NCBI GenBank assembly: GCA_918807975.1
Contig: OU964925.1
Coordinates: 25,145,608-25,209,607, forward strand
DNA length: 64,000 bases
Direction: 5' to 3'
From: Aplidium turbinatum
Taxonomy: Eukaryota; Chordata; Ascidiacea; Aplousobranchia; Polyclinidae
Shown here: positions 47,441 through 60,043 of the stretch, piece after piece
Numbering within the stretch: the first letter of the stretch is position 1
Layout: every line of letters begins with the position of its first letter
Notes under the pieces: generated by a model
The model's input: only the letters and a program-made list of their open reading frames with translations
Database searches by the model: none
What the model was told of the DNA's origin: nothing
Program-made: the position numbers and the translations under genes

Positions 47441-47640
47441 AAGTTTAAATTTATTGCAATTTTATAAATATTTTCAGATTCCTGATGATGGCTTAAGTTA
47501 AGCCGAAAGCGTTTGACTGTTAAACTAAGTTATTTGTAAATATGTAAAATATATTGTTGTGATGCTCAACCCTGTTGTATTGTTGTGTCTTGCCTGTCTT
47601 TGGTACAAGAAAGCAAACTCTCTCCTGAAACTATAGAAAT
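47441..47640 (+). mobile_element. Penelope-like terminal fragment with hammerhead-like core
   Basis: CCTGATGATGGCTTAAG then TTAAGCCGAAAGCG at 47,482-47,512 gives CUGAUGA, a stem of seven pairs and GAAA. One extra base stands between CUGAUGA and the stem, as in the 45,537 copy. Borders not determined. Confidence 0.45.
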
Positions 47641-47967
47641 AATACATTTGTATTTCACTGAAAATGCTGGTGTAGCGAGATGAATGGTGACACTTTGCAG
47701 TCACAACTTCACAAGTAATACGGACATAGTTATAAAAATCCCTAAATACGACCCAACTGTAGGTAGCCTAATGACTTGCACTTTTTGGAGACAATTTCAA
47801 TCCAAGTCGAGATTTTTTCAGGTTGACAAGAAAAATAAAATCCAAACGATTCTTTTGAGTTTCACTGCAACTATTTTGTTTGGCAATTTCTGCTGGTGAG
47901 GTTATTTAAGTTAAATAATAAGTTACAAAATTACGAAATTTATAAAAGAAATTATAGGCCTTTTGAA

Positions 47968-48922
47968 CAGTGGTTCTCAAACATGGGTCTGCGGTCCTTT
48001 ATTTGTGGTCCACGAGACAATTTTCTGGGACCTCGAAGCACCTTCCAAAAAAATTAACACGATCCTGAAGAAAAAAAAATTGTGCAAAGTAAAAATTTTA
48101 AGGCAACTTATTTTCCAAACCAAAGTTAAAAGATATATATTTTTAAGCTGACTTGGCATCCCTCTACACAGTTTTTTAAGCCTGGCCTTTTCGTTTCATT
48201 GTGATAGCCTTTGTTTCCTTTCTATCGCCTTTGTGACTTCAAGGAGTGCATAGTGGTGACGTACTTCTACAACACTCGTGTTTACCCGATGAAGAACAGA
48301 ATTACGAAATATACTTGACTAAAAAGGAGTTAGGCGAAGTTGATTAGAGCTGGTTATTTTTATTGATTTAAGTTTTGAATTGAATGCCTTTCCGAACTGT
48401 TAGCTTTTTTAGCCTTAGTCAAATTAGCCAAAAATTAATAACTTTTTTACTTTAGTAATTGAATTTTTAACTTAAATTTGAGTACAAAAAGTGAAAATGG
48501 CTCAGCCTCGAAAAAATTAAGATTCGATGTTCAATTTGGTTTCACTGTGATAAATTCTGGAGGAGAAGAAAAGCCGCAGTGCGTGCTATGCTGTAAAGTT
48601 TTAGCAAGGTCTGCAATCTGCTGTAAAACCTAGCAAGCTGAAACGACATTTGGTAACACATCATCCAGATTATCAAAACAAAGATGCAGATTTTTTTAAA
48701 CGGCAAACTAATAGTTTAACTTAGTTAGGTTAAGATTTGATAGCACTAGTGATCAATGGAAGGAAAATAATAACGTGTGCATTTTTAATTGCATGTAACA
48801 AATAAATTATTATTTACCGTTTTTGCGCTAATTTGCTATAAGTTTTTGTTGGACCGTGAGTCGTTAAAAAAATCGCAAGGGGACCTTTCAACAAATTTTT
48901 TGAAAGAGTTTGAGAACCACTG
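47968..48922. mobile_element. hAT-type element with BED-finger transposase remnant
   Basis: Ends CAGTGGTTCTCAAAC and GTTTGAGAACCACTG are a perfect 15-bp inverted repeat. No 8-bp duplication is visible. It contains the N-terminal transposase remnant listed next. Confidence 0.85.
48497..48712 (+). pseudogene. hAT transposase BED zinc-finger remnant
   Basis: Translating in shifting frames gives GEEKPQCVLCCKVLA and then PSKLKRHLVTHHPDYQNKDA plus FFKRQ. This is the C-x2-C...H-x3-H BED-type finger of ZBED5/FAM200-like hAT transposases, as known for that family. The frame changes at least twice; the rest of the transposase is missing. Confidence 0.75.
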
Positions 48923-49367
48923 ATATAGAATTTATGTTGTATTCTTCATGCTATTATGCTAGTCAGTTGACAGTTGTAGAATGCATCTTGACAGATGCTT
49001 TGTTATTTAAAGAGACTTTCTCCTGACTACGTTCTCTGTTTTGATGAAGTCCACCCGGTGCAATCACCATGGACAATTGGACATAGGCCCTTTGTTGGCA
49101 CTACGAGAGATTGGTTTTAAAATCAAACTTAAGCGAAAGTAGCGTAGACTTAAAATTTTATCTTGCCCCCCTCCAAAAAATGTTTTTTCATTTTTCATGC
49201 TATTAGGCCTACAACGTTTTGATACCGTACCATTGTAATCATGTTGAATGACGTTTGCCCTCAAAAGTTCCTTCTGTCATTCGTCACTGAATTATCCACG
49301 GTTATGGTGATGTTTCATATCTCTTTCAGTGGTGGCATTGCAAGCAAGCAGTTGCTTTAGAGCTTGC
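48923..49367. other. Spacer, nothing recognised
   Basis: No gene or repeat end supported between the two hAT elements. Confidence 0.5.
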
Positions 49368-49797
49368 CAGTGGCGTAGCCAAGGGGGGAGTTTTGGGGGT
49401 TACAACCTCCCCTTTGGCACGCGTGTGACGTCACGATATTGAGAATGATGCTTTCAGTCTAATAAAAAATTACCTAGTTTTAAACAAAATTGCATTAAAA
49501 GAGCGAGTTTTGCCCATACCAAACATTCAAACATCTCAGCCAGGAATTAGCAACAAGAAAACACAGAGACTTAGCTTCATTTCAAAAAAATGCCGAAGAA
49601 AACATGATCTTATCCTTTCGCTATGCTACCAGACAGCACCATTTTGCAGGAATATTCGTACCCATATTTTTGTTGAAAAGCTCTCAGAATGCACCAAATT
49701 CAAAGTAATTTTTCAAAATTTTCTGGGGGAGGCCCCCCAGACCCCCCGCCGCTGGGTAGTTAAAACCCCCCTTTCAAAATTCCTGGCTACGCTACTG
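49368..49797. mobile_element. 430-bp hAT-type MITE
   Basis: Ends CAGTGGCGTAGCCA and CAGTAGCGTAGCCA (complement) with perfect 8-bp duplication GAGCTTGC (49,360-49,367; 49,798-49,805). A 102-codon frame across it has no known domain. Confidence 0.92.
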
Positions 49798-49805
49798 GAG
49801 CTTGC

Positions 49806-50675
49806 TATCTACGATTGATTAGCCTGTAGGTTGCGTGAACCCGAAAAGTAAATACTTTTTAAGTTTGTCACAAAACTACATTCAAAATATGGCTGATTTT
49901 TGGATGCAACAGGATATCTTCAAAATCTCTGATATCTTGTTTTTCTAATTTCTTTTTCAATTTCCCAAGCGACACCGAAAATTATTTTTCAGGAAAGGCT
50001 GTATTTAAGGATATTATGGGGCATTTAAAGATCATTAAGCTTGCATCACAAAAATAGAAATCCCAGTAGAGGCTAGATGAAAAAAAATTAGGTGGAGAAT
50101 ATCAGCATCCAGGGCTTAAATTGAAAATGCAAAGCACATTTTCGTCGACAGAAGCCAAATGCACTCAATGAGTTTACTCAGCTATCACAATAAGATAAAT
50201 TAAAGCCAAGTAGATTTTTTTGAAAAATAATTTTCAGTTCAATTCAAATTATTTTTCTTTGTCAGAATGCAGAAGAAATGATAGGCTATTGTGAAAAAGA
50301 AATAGCCTTCATTCAGTAATAAAAGCAACAAAAGGAAAACGTCACAAAACCAATTCATTCCATCACTTATCGAAACTTACATACCAAGACTTCCACAAAT
50401 TTTCATATTAACAATTAAGACGCTGGACGATGCAGCTTAAGAACCAGCTTTTAGATTACAAACATGGCCCAGACTTATTGACTGCACACAGCAGACCAAC
50501 AACACAGATAAACGTAAAATCATGGGAATGCAAAAGACCAAGCACGCGCTCTGTGAAATTCCAACCTGCGGATTTGTACGCAACACCAAGAAAAACCAGG
50601 AGCCTGTGAGGCCACACGGATTTCAGAATAAATTATGAAAAGACGTATAGGCCTACATACAGAGCCTGCAGAAGC
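49806..50675. other. Intergenic DNA, nothing recognised
   Basis: No gene, RNA or transposon boundary supported. Confidence 0.5.
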
Positions 50676-52702
50676 TAGGGCTACCATATGTCCTCTTTTC
50701 AGAGGATTTGTCCTCTTTTTTGAAGAAAAATAAATTGTCCTCCGAGGACACCCAAAAATGCTCAAATGTCCTCTTTTTTAACATTTTCAGTTTTCTTGCT
50801 CATATTTTCAGCAGGATTTCATTGTTATGTGACTTTTTCGCAATTTTTAACAATTTCTGTATCAATGCAACATGTTGATTTATAGATTTTCGAAAAAACA
50901 TTGGCGTACCGTATCCTACTAAGTTATTTGATTTGTTGTTTTAATCTAAACAATCTTAGACGTTCATTGAAACAAACTACATTGCTTTGCGATTGTCGTA
51001 GGTAGCCAAATGGCGGTCAGTGATGAGTGCGAGCGAACTGCAAATCCACTTGTGAGGGAATTGCTTTATTTGAAGAGATCTGATCAACAAATTCATGAAA
51101 AAGAAAAATTGTGACAAACTAAAAAAAAATTGAGAAACTTGAAAAATGAGTCTAAATCACAAAGAAATAAAAAATTAAATAACCCAAAAACGTGCAAAAG
51201 AGCTTGACATGTTCACATTTTGAAGTACTCACACTTTTAGGAGAGACTGGGGTAAAGTGTGCAAAGGGGTAAGATGAGCAACCCCTGTTTTTGGAAAAAC
51301 GAGTCGGCGGAATTATTTTTTTTTTATTCTGGATATATCACTCATAATACCACTTCATTCAATGTGTTTGTTATGTCCACTGCGAGTTGCATTTTACAAT
51401 GGCACGCAATTATATTGTTTATGTCGAAAAATCAAAATTTTTATTTTTTTGCCAAAAACTGAATAACTTTATTGTTACACTATGTAAATCAAATCTGTTT
51501 TTTTGTATTGGTAAGTATAAAGTGTGAGGATATTCAATAAAACCTTCAGGTTGGTTAGTCTTGTAGTTTTTTAAATATTTGTAATTTTGTCAAAAAAATC
51601 AGGATGGGGTAAAATGTGCAATGCTATAGTTGACGTATCTTGGAGCAGTTGCTCAACTTACACCCAAAAAAAATAGCCTCAGCTTATTTAATGTTTGAAC
51701 TGCTGAATTTGTGTCTTTTTAGGTTCGTATTGGATAAAAAAAGCAGTGTTGTGTTGTAAAGCATAATGCCTCGTAAGAATACAAACAAACTGACATGGGA
51801 ATGTTTCAACTTAATCAAATTGCATAACTTACCCCAGGTCATTGCTCCATTTACCCCATACAATTTATGCCGGGGTAAGTTGAGCAACACGCAAATAAGT
51901 ATCAATATAAAAATCGCAAGGTGATAAAACTCAATCTAAAATGTAGCTGATTCATTAGTGCTTTAAGTTCACCTTATTGAAATTTTCCAAAACAAACCGT
52001 TCTTTTGTAAAAGCGACTTAAGCAAAAAGCTGCTCATCTTACTCCACCCTCCCCTACAATAAATTGTTGTTACACCCAGATTTATTTTATATTGATTCAG
52101 CTCTTGTAGACGTTGTTGATTACCAACTTAATAGTTTGGCTAATTTGTCAAGTGAAGCAAATCGAAAAAAATAATCCAATGTGCACAATGCATAACATAT
52201 ACAATTATATATATATAACCTATTTCAAAATAAATCGTGGCATGGATAGTTGGATACTTACAACTTATGTGGGTGCAAATGTAGAATAAATTTTATTTGT
52301 GATGCAGCCACAATGGTACAAGAAAGGAATCAGCTTTTTAGTTGAGTCTGTCCTTACTATCTTATTAACAGCTGTATACAACTTCAATTATATTTCGTGC
52401 AAGTAATTTTATGATTTCGTTTAAGCTGATCTTTTTTTTTTCTGAAAAGAGTTAAGGCATGGCTACCTACAGATACTGCTTGCCTCACATTTTTATCACA
52501 TTATCACAGCACATTTTTATTTTGTCACACAAATCTAACAAATCGGTTTTTTTGTGTCTGTTTTTTTGGTGTAACTTTTGCTGCTTACGTCTATAATTAT
52601 CCAAAAGGATGTAAAAACTTCTTTATACGTCACATTCTACTTGCATTTTACTGGCTGGCGAAACGTGTCCTCTTTTTAGGGAATCAAAATATGGTAGGCC
52701 TA
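50676..52702. mobile_element. hAT-type element (TAGGGCTACCATAT)
   Basis: Ends TAGGGCTACCATATGTCC and TAGGCCTACCATATTTTG (complement) with perfect 8-bp duplication GCAGAAGC (50,668-50,675; 52,703-52,710). Subterminal TGTCCTCTTTT repeats. The element at 51,240-52,054 has inserted in it. Confidence 0.9.
51240..52054. mobile_element. DNA transposon with GGAGAGACTGGGGTAAA ends
   Basis: Ends GGAGAGACTGGGGTAAAG and GGGGAGGGTGGAGTAAGATG (complement) between TA dinucleotides. GGGGTAAGTTGAGCA / GGGGTAAAATGTGCA phrases recur internally. A relative of 40,389-41,368 by end sequence. Confidence 0.8.
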
Positions 52703-52710
52703 GCAGAAGC

Positions 52711-53281
52711 TACATTATCTTCCGATTCTTGCGTCTAATTACCTACCGCAAATCAACTGAATTGTAGGCTAACTTTATTGTCTCAAATTAACAGTTATCT
52801 TTCTTTCAACTCATTTTATCCATCCTTCACTGTCATGACAACACATTTCATTCCTCACAACCCTATTGGTATTTTTTTCCGACGAGTCTCCTGCAAATCA
52901 GCAATTGTTAACTGAGCAAGCTTGGGAAAGCAACATTTTAACAAGTGGCTGAAGTTAGTACGGTAAATAATGAACTAGTAACTGAGCAAGCCGAAACTTA
53001 ACATGGCACAACTTAGCAAATTCATTTTAGCAAGCGATCACCAAGCAAGTCCGACGACCTTTTCATTGCACAAACTTTACGTTCTAATTCTTAAGCTACG
53101 GTATATAGATCCTAGCTTTCTGTTACAGAAAAGTTATCTTTAGGCTACATCAAAAATATTATTTTTGTATTTCACGGTAAATTCGACACTCGGAAAAAGA
53201 ATCTTGCTCATCAAACTACCCACCTCTAGTGCCTGCGTATTGTAGGCTATGTAAAAAATGATAACAAATTTAATGCTGTTT
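52711..53281. other. Intergenic DNA, nothing recognised
   Basis: No supported feature. Confidence 0.5.
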
Positions 53282-53765
53282 GTATAAACCAGCGGTTCCC
53301 AACCTGTGGGTCGCGACCCCAACTGGGGTCGCCTGACAATTTGTCTGGGGTCACCTGAGGCCTTCTGAAAAGTTTAGAAATTTAGAAAGTTAACTCTTAA
53401 CAATGGGCAGCTCAACTCAGAATGCATCGCGATTTTACTAGAGCCTAGTAAAAATCGCGATTTTACCATGGTTTGTCTAGTAATTAGAGTACTAGACAAT
53501 GCATTTTTTAAGCAAAAGTTGGACTTGAAGTCGCGATTTTTGTTGATATTTGTGATAAAAAGTTAAATTTTCAAACATTGAGCAGCTAGGACGCAAGTTG
53601 AGAGCTAGGATATTATTTCTGCATCAGTTGATAGCCTAGGCAAGCCAGTGTAGGCTCAGTGGCGTAGCAGTTCTGGCTCTCCGCCAGGGGTGGCAGGCTG
53701 CAAGGAGGTGGCAAAATGAGGCTGCACAGTGCACACAGCACAAGAAATGAACATTGATGTACGCG

Positions 53766-55071
53766 CATAGCCGTACGAGCCAGGGGGGCAGCTGCCCCCC
53801 CCCCCTGTTGTTTCAAAACGTCGCGAATTCGGGCAAAATCTTGCAATTATTAGAGCAAAAATTGTTGTATGAAAAGCTTCAAAATTACATGAATTAAGAA
53901 AAACTACAAATTAATTTCTTTTACCTATCAAACTAAGTACGGTACGGCCTCTTATTTGCACAAGAAATGTGCCGCAAAATTTTCATTTGGCACACCCGTA
54001 TTGATGTATTGTATGGTGATCAAACTGTAGTACGAAATGCATTTAACCAACTGCATCATGCCAATTTGGGCAGCCACCAAAATATGTCTCTAATACTTTT
54101 GTGAAACTGCCCAAATCAAAACACAAAATTTGCTATATATGTATAGCTAATTTTATTAATTTTCACAAATGCATCGTGTTGTTTTGGGCAGCTGAAAACA
54201 TGACATTATCTGATGAAACTGATTAGTCTGTTTATGCAACTGCACAAATTAGCGTGAGGCAGTTTCCCCAAAATGAACAAATTCATTAATTTTTCCCATT
54301 TACATAACTGTATCGTTTAGATTTGGGCAACAAAAAAATATGAAATTGTTTGATCATAGTCTATTTATAAAACTGCCAAAACTGGCATGATGCAGTTGCG
54401 TCGGCATCAAAATTTACAAAGTCTTTAATTTTTTTCATAATATCCATAAATGCATCATCTTGATTTGGGCAACTACAAAATATGAATTTATATAAATCTG
54501 GTGAATACTTTTATAAAACAGTTCGGGTGGAGAGGTTACAGTACTTTTTCAACTATAAACGGACATAGCTATAAGCAACACCACAACATTTAACAAAAAA
54601 ATGTTATTCTGTACCTGTTAAATGTAATGTTAATGTTGTGGTGTTGCTTAGTTTTGTTTGGTTACTTTTATAAAACTACGCAAATTAAAATGATGCAGTT
54701 GCGCTTCAAAATAAATATTTAGTTTGTACAGTATATGCAACTGTGTCATGTTAATTTCACCAACATTTAAAATGCTACTGCTGAAATATATAATACTCCT
54801 AAATGTTACCCCTACCTAGCCTACCATGCCAAAGTGCAGAAGCATCAAGCAATGCACAAGCAAGGTATATTCAAAGATGAATTCAGTTGCTCTATTTTGA
54901 TTACTTTGGTAAGAAATTCTAGCTATCTGGTGATCTTGTTATGTTAGTTTTTCACTGTTATTATGCACCGCATACATTACATTTGGGCAATTTCTATAAA
55001 AGCGTGCAGATTTGGGCAAATTTACGTTCTGCCCCCCCCCCCCCAAAATGGTTTGGTCTCGTACGGCTATG
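53766..55071. mobile_element. hAT-type element, inner layer
   Basis: Ends CATAGCCGTACGAGCCAGGG and CATAGCCGTACGAGACCAA (complement), perfect 8-bp duplication TGTACGCG (53,758-53,765; 55,072-55,079). It inserted 14 bp inside the end of the middle element. Poly-C tracts stand next to both ends. Confidence 0.92.
54040..54720. repeat. Degenerate tandem repeat inside the inner hAT
   Basis: ATTTGGGCAGC/ATTTGGGCAAC followed by an AAAATATG phrase recurs at about 54,060, 54,180, 54,320 and 54,462, with AACTGC(A/C)CAAAT between. The spacing of 120-143 bp shows a decayed array. Confidence 0.75.
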
Positions 55072-55812
55072 TGTACGCGCATACAAAAAATATTGACGCC
55101 GTCAGCGTCAACGCAAACGTTCGAAAAACCATACGCCGTATGCGTCAACGCAACTTGTAAAAAAAAGTTGGCGGCGTCAGCGCATACACTAGCGCAAACT
55201 AATTTTGTTTGCTAGGTGCCAAACATTCACACAGTATAAAACAATCGAAACAAACAAGTTTTATTTTGAATTTCCACCAAGAAACACAAGCATCTGAAAG
55301 TGTTTATCTGACATTTTGCTGTGTTTTGGTTCCAATATGTCTTTGCCCGTTGAAAACATTCTTTCAACTGCAGCGCTGGAAGGTATTGGCGTGTTGTAGC
55401 GAAAAAAAGACATTAAAAAGTATACGTTGATGCTATGCGCTGAAAAACCGTGAAAACTTTACGGCGTAGCCTCAAGCGCAAACTATCCTAAAAAATGTGG
55501 CCGTAAGCGTTAGCGCAAACAAAAAGTCTACGCCGCAAGTGTGCAGCGTAGAATTTGCGGCGCATACGTTCATCTCTGGAAATGAAGTAATGCAAAAATA
55601 AATAAAAGGTAAAACAAGAAAATAATTTACAAAGAGACAGCTAGCACACCTTAAAAAATTTAAGGATAGAACAACAGCAAAAAAGCTCGAGTTGCTTCTT
55701 GCGTGATGTTGGATAGCTGTAGCCTGTACTGTACTCCGTCTGTTGTTCAATTCTTAGTAACATTTATTACGTCATAAATCTGTTGTTATAATCACGATTC
55801 ATTTTCTCTATC

Positions 55813-56151
55813 TCAGAGAATGCACAAGAGGAGTTCATTGAACTTATTACCAGCGATGCAGCAAAAACTGATTTTTCTTCAATGTCAGTTGCTAAATTTT
55901 GGATCAAAAGTTTGCAGTCATATCCCGTTCTGTCTGAGATCGCATTGCGCCTGATTCTTCCTTTTCCAACAACATACCTTTGTAAAACAGGCTTTTCAAG
56001 CTTGTTGGTTATCAAATCTAAATACAGGAGCAGACTTGATGTAGAAGATGATCTGCGTTGTGCTCTTGCAAAGATTGCTCCAAGGATTTCAGATCTGGCT
56101 AAAAAAAGCAAGCACAGCCTTCTCACTGAACAAATTATTCTGTTGATTTGA
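55813..56151 (+). pseudogene. hAT transposase C-terminal (dimerisation) domain
   Basis: About 110 codons, open to the stop: FWIKSLQSYPVLSEIALRLI, then LPFPTTYLCKTGFSSLLVIK, SKYRSRLDVEDDLRCALAKI and APRISDL. This is the conserved hAT C-terminal dimerisation region of ZBED5/FAM200-like transposases. The N-terminal and catalytic parts are absent from this element, so it cannot be functional. It could have been assigned to host domestication but sits inside intact hAT ends. Confidence 0.88.
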
Positions 56152-56477
56152 TGTGTTGTTTATTTAGAAGTCAAATTTAATATATAGCCTAGTAGCCTAC
56201 TAGTTAGTTCCAAAAGTGCAGTGAAGGAGGATCAACCTAACTAATTTTATCCTTGGGGTCACCGTAACTTGGCAAATGTTATAAAAGGGTCACGGCACCA
56301 AAAAGGTTGGGAACCTCTGGTATAAACTAAATCCAACCATTTCGCCATTCGTACTCGAGACGTCGCACCTCAGATCCGCATCAAACCATTTTCTAAAATT
56401 GGTCTGATCAGCTGGCAACAATCCTACCCTGCACCTTGGCTCATCATCATCTCCATCGTCGTTGCAATAATTTCAAT

Positions 56478-56760
56478 AAGCCAATGGAGTGAGGTGGTAT
56501 GGGCATGCTTTGAGAAGGGAAGATGATGTTTTGAGAAGAGCGTTGTAGTTGCGAGTGGAGGATCGTAGAAAACAAGGAAAACGCGGAAAAGGCAAGTTGA
56601 GGAGGAAAGCAGCAAGGTGGGCTTGACAAGAGAGGACGCGTTAGACAGATCGATGTGGAGGCAGGGTGTGAAGGCGATTGCGGCACTTGGAGGTGAATCC
56701 GGCCACCCTCGATAACGAGGATATCACCGGATTGAAACTGGAGTACTACTACTTTCAACC
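56478..56760 (+). pseudogene. LINE 3' tail, reverse-transcriptase C-terminus
   Basis: NGVRWYGHALRRED followed by VLRRAL, then RKTRKRQVEEESSKVG in a shifted frame, matches the C-terminus of the LINE at 37,862-38,750. It is more diverged, frame-shifted, and of a different subfamily. It ends in a TACTACTAC microsatellite. Confidence 0.75.
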
Positions 56761-57425
56761 TAGTTTATTGCGTGAATCATATTTAACGCAGCAGCACAAC
56801 AGCAATACGAGTATGTCTTGAAACCGGAGGTATTTTCAAATCAATTCATGAGATGGCTCCGGAAAATTTAAAGTAGGTTTCAGTTACAAGAAAAAAAAGC
56901 AAACCTTTACTTTTCATCCTGAGCAGAGATAAATAAGACCTAACATTCGCAGTAAATATTTCCAACTACTTCGCAACTTCACATAATATAGCAAGCCTGC
57001 GTGTGACGTGACAAGCAAACGCAATCAAGCTGCATTGTGGTGAAAAGTTATACCAGTTGACATCACAGGGTGACATTAATTTATTTTATACACAAAATCA
57101 CCCTGAAACTATTCTGCGTTAAAATATTATTAACCATGATATGTTAAGTCAAACAGAATTGCCTATTCATAAAGCTGCTGCCCAATTAACCAACAGGAGT
57201 CATCAACCCACACCGTAATTTACATCAACGAAGCACAAACAAGTTAGTTGATAAATTTCCATGAGATGAACTTGACCTAAGCTTTGTAAAAAGCCAGTCA
57301 ATCTTGGCAAATTAACGCGTCGTTTATCCCAAAAACAACACTAAATTTGCTTTTAAAAAACTTCTATTGTGCATATTGTGTCCATAAGTTTTTAGAGAAC
57401 AAACGTTCAAGGTTTCCAGAAATAT
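56761..57425. other. Downstream flank of EIF2S3
   Basis: No gene recognised. It should include the EIF2S3 3' untranslated region on the minus strand; no polyadenylation signal could be chosen with confidence. Confidence 0.5.
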
Positions 57426-59980
57426 TTAGGATTTCGACATTCCCGATGACATAGGCTTTATGACGTTACCTCTACGAATCTGACCCCAGCCAATCAACCT
57501 GAAACAAAAAAAAGAGAAATATGAATGAAATTCCATCATGAAAAAGAAATGTATAAATGCCTAAAACATTCTCCATGATCTCGATTTACAGACACACTTG
57601 CTTGATAGAGAAGTGGAGCCTAGAAATTATGTACGAATCTAACTAATTCTTCAAACATCGTCCTCACTGATGAGCAATTAGTCTCTTTGGGTTCACTCAC
57701 GTAAAAATGAATTCCGACCGAGCTAAATGGACTCACCTACTCGCACCATAACAATAAGCAGGTCTTGAAAACAATAGTAACGTCATAAAATACAATTTCT
57801 CGAAGAGAGGAAGTTGAATGCTAAAAAGATCATTAGATCTTATCAAACTTCACGCTGTGTTGATTAACCTCCAATGCTTTTCCACTCTTCTGCTTAAAGC
57901 AATCTTTTCTCCAACTTCCGTACATACAGGACTCGTCAGCACTATCTTGGCGAGATCAGCTTTGATGGCCAACACTCGGCCTCCGGTGGACAGTGAGCCA
58001 ATGTTCACCATCAGAACTTCGTTCTTGCTCAGTTTTTGAACCTGAAATACGAATCTATTTTGAGATTTAAGTAGAAAGAGGTCTAACCGAAACAAATATG
58101 GAGTTATGAATAGCTGGTCAAATAATAATCACAGTTTTTCAAACATGATGAATGTTAAACCCCAACTTGTCATCCTCGATTGCAGGGAAAAGATAGCACT
58201 TGTTAATAAGGGAAACAAATATAATTCAAATTCGTTCGCGTTTTAAAATTCGTTTTCATAACATAACATCTTGAAAGAAAATGCCTGATGCAACTTCGAT
58301 TGATTACTATGTCAACCAATAGCCATGCGTGGTTAGTGTTCACAAACGTTCTATGACGCGTGGTTAGATTACATGAACCAGAAGGCAAACTTATTTCCCT
58401 TTCAGCATTTCATGAAGACAAAGTCAAGTCACGTGCTTTTGGTGGTCGTAAGACGCCAACATTTGACCGCCAGCCAAACAGCCGCACCACTACCACGTAC
58501 AGCGACTTACTTTAGCTCCTTTTTTGTCTCCTTCTGTCCTCACGCCCAACAAGCGGCGTAGAAGGAAATAGGAAATTTCAATTTCCGTAAATATATCGGG
58601 TAGTGACCCTACTTCGCCCAACACATGTCCCACCATACGATCAGCACGGCATAAGGTGGGATCGATTTTGGTACCAGCTCCTGCAAACAAACAGCATTCA
58701 ACTGAAGGAAGATAACATGCAACGCTGTGTTGGAATATTGCTGGAAACTCATGTTAACAAACAGTGCGACAACCAGTAACAAGATCAATGATGATCAGGC
58801 AAAGTGCAAGAAACTTTGCATTTTTGACAGATAATCACGTTTCAAGTTGAGACCAATGTAAGTGCGTGAAAACGATATTAGTATGGTTGTGGCCTTTGAG
58901 CACAGCACAGTCATCAATCGATGTATATTATATTGATTAAGATCACAAAGGTTATATTAATTTTCCAGTAAAGCGTTATACAAATATATCAAGCAATCAC
59001 CTAATTGCTGTTTTTAACATCTTGTCGGTCACATCACCCAGACTCTTTAACAAGTTGGTAGCTTTCACATTGCAAAACAAATTTCTATAAGTTGCGTGCT
59101 CTGTCACACTCAAGAATCTCTTTACTCATATTACAAACTAACACGTAAAAATATTGCATAAAAATATTCAAAGAAAAGCAACACTTCACGTTACCTATGA
59201 GCCCTCCAGGTACAGCATACTGTAAATCGTTGTGTTCGGCAAAGAGCGATACAATCTTTGAAAAGATCGGACGAACTTGCAGTTTGCCTTCGGCATCCTT
59301 GGCGACAATTCCTGGCCGGATCTCAATTTCTTGTCCGATCTTGCAAAACAAATGAGGACATTAACATCAAAAGAAAGAAAAAGCCAAAAAAATAGTTACC
59401 GAGCTCTGGTCAAACACAACCCTACTCCAACAGAGTTTAGAGAGAATGCACAAAAAAAGTTACAAGTACCTTGAGAACTCCTTTCAGGATGCTTCCACCA
59501 GCGACCCCTCCTTTTAAATCGTCATGCTCACATCCGGGCTTGTTGACATCGAACGAACGAATAACTGGAAACGAATAGGGAAAATATGGCCATTAAACTT
59601 CATTTATCGATACATTGGTCGTTTTTTTTTAAATGCATTGTCATTTTGCAATTGCAGATAATAGCCCAGTTTTTCCCATAACCAACAATTTAATAGAAGG
59701 GATTGACAACAAAACTTAACTTGGAAAGTGATTGACGCACAATTTTTAACTTTGATAATGATGCATGGTGCATAGCCTATTGAGCTTGGTAAACATAATC
59801 TAATATTGTAGTCAATGACCATAAAACATTCGATTGAATACTCACCAATTAAACGAGGTCTGGAAGTAAAATCTCGCAACGGGATAGGAATCTTTTTAAC
59901 AATGTATTCACATAGAACTTCAATGTTATATTTAAGCTGGGCAGATATAGGGACAATAGGTGCTCCTTCTGCAACAGTGC
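57426..59980 (-). CDS. EIF2S3: Translation initiation factor eIF2 subunit gamma, 3' six exons (partial)
   Basis: eIF2 gamma is the GTP-binding core of the ternary complex that brings initiator Met-tRNA to the 40S ribosome in the cytoplasm. Exons: 59,846-59,980, 59,470-59,564, 59,195-59,339, 58,511-58,680, 57,869-58,041 and 57,426-57,498 (TAA). All have consensus GT-AG borders and matching phases, giving about 263 residues against about 472 for the whole protein. Recognised stretches in order: [97 protein letters not shown] and [13 protein letters not shown]. These are the end of the G domain and the beta-barrel domains II and III. The GTPase motifs (GHVAHGKS, DCPGH, NKID) are absent and must be encoded beyond 64,000. 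The upstream intron exceeds 4 kb and has a transposon 63 bp from the acceptor. Confidence 0.97.
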
Positions 59981-60043
59981 CTGTAAAGATAGAAACAGAT
60001 TCTGCTTTAAAACCTACATAGTACACATGCACAGCATGTACAC

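Larger units (their letters stand above)
53752..55578. mobile_element. hAT-type element, middle layer
   Basis: Ends CATTGATGTACGCGCATAC and CAGAGATGAACGTATGCGCC (complement) with perfect 8-bp duplication GAAATGAA (53,744-53,751; 55,579-55,586). Subterminal GCGTCAACGCAAAC / GCGTTAGCGCAAAC repeats. Almost all of its left end is separated from the rest by the inner element. Confidence 0.88.
53290..56319 (+). mobile_element. hAT element, outermost of a triple nest
   Basis: Ends CAGCGGTTCCCAACCTGTG and CAGAGGTTCCCAACCTTTTT (complement), perfect 8-bp duplication GTATAAAC (53,282-53,289; 56,320-56,327). It carries the C-terminal transposase domain at 55,813-56,151 and, in its first half, two further hAT-type elements one inside the other. 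Confidence 0.93.

Noticed and set aside
48288-48325. CCCGATGAAG...ACGAAATAT as another hammerhead core
   Set aside because: The stem does not pair and no foldback structure surrounds it.
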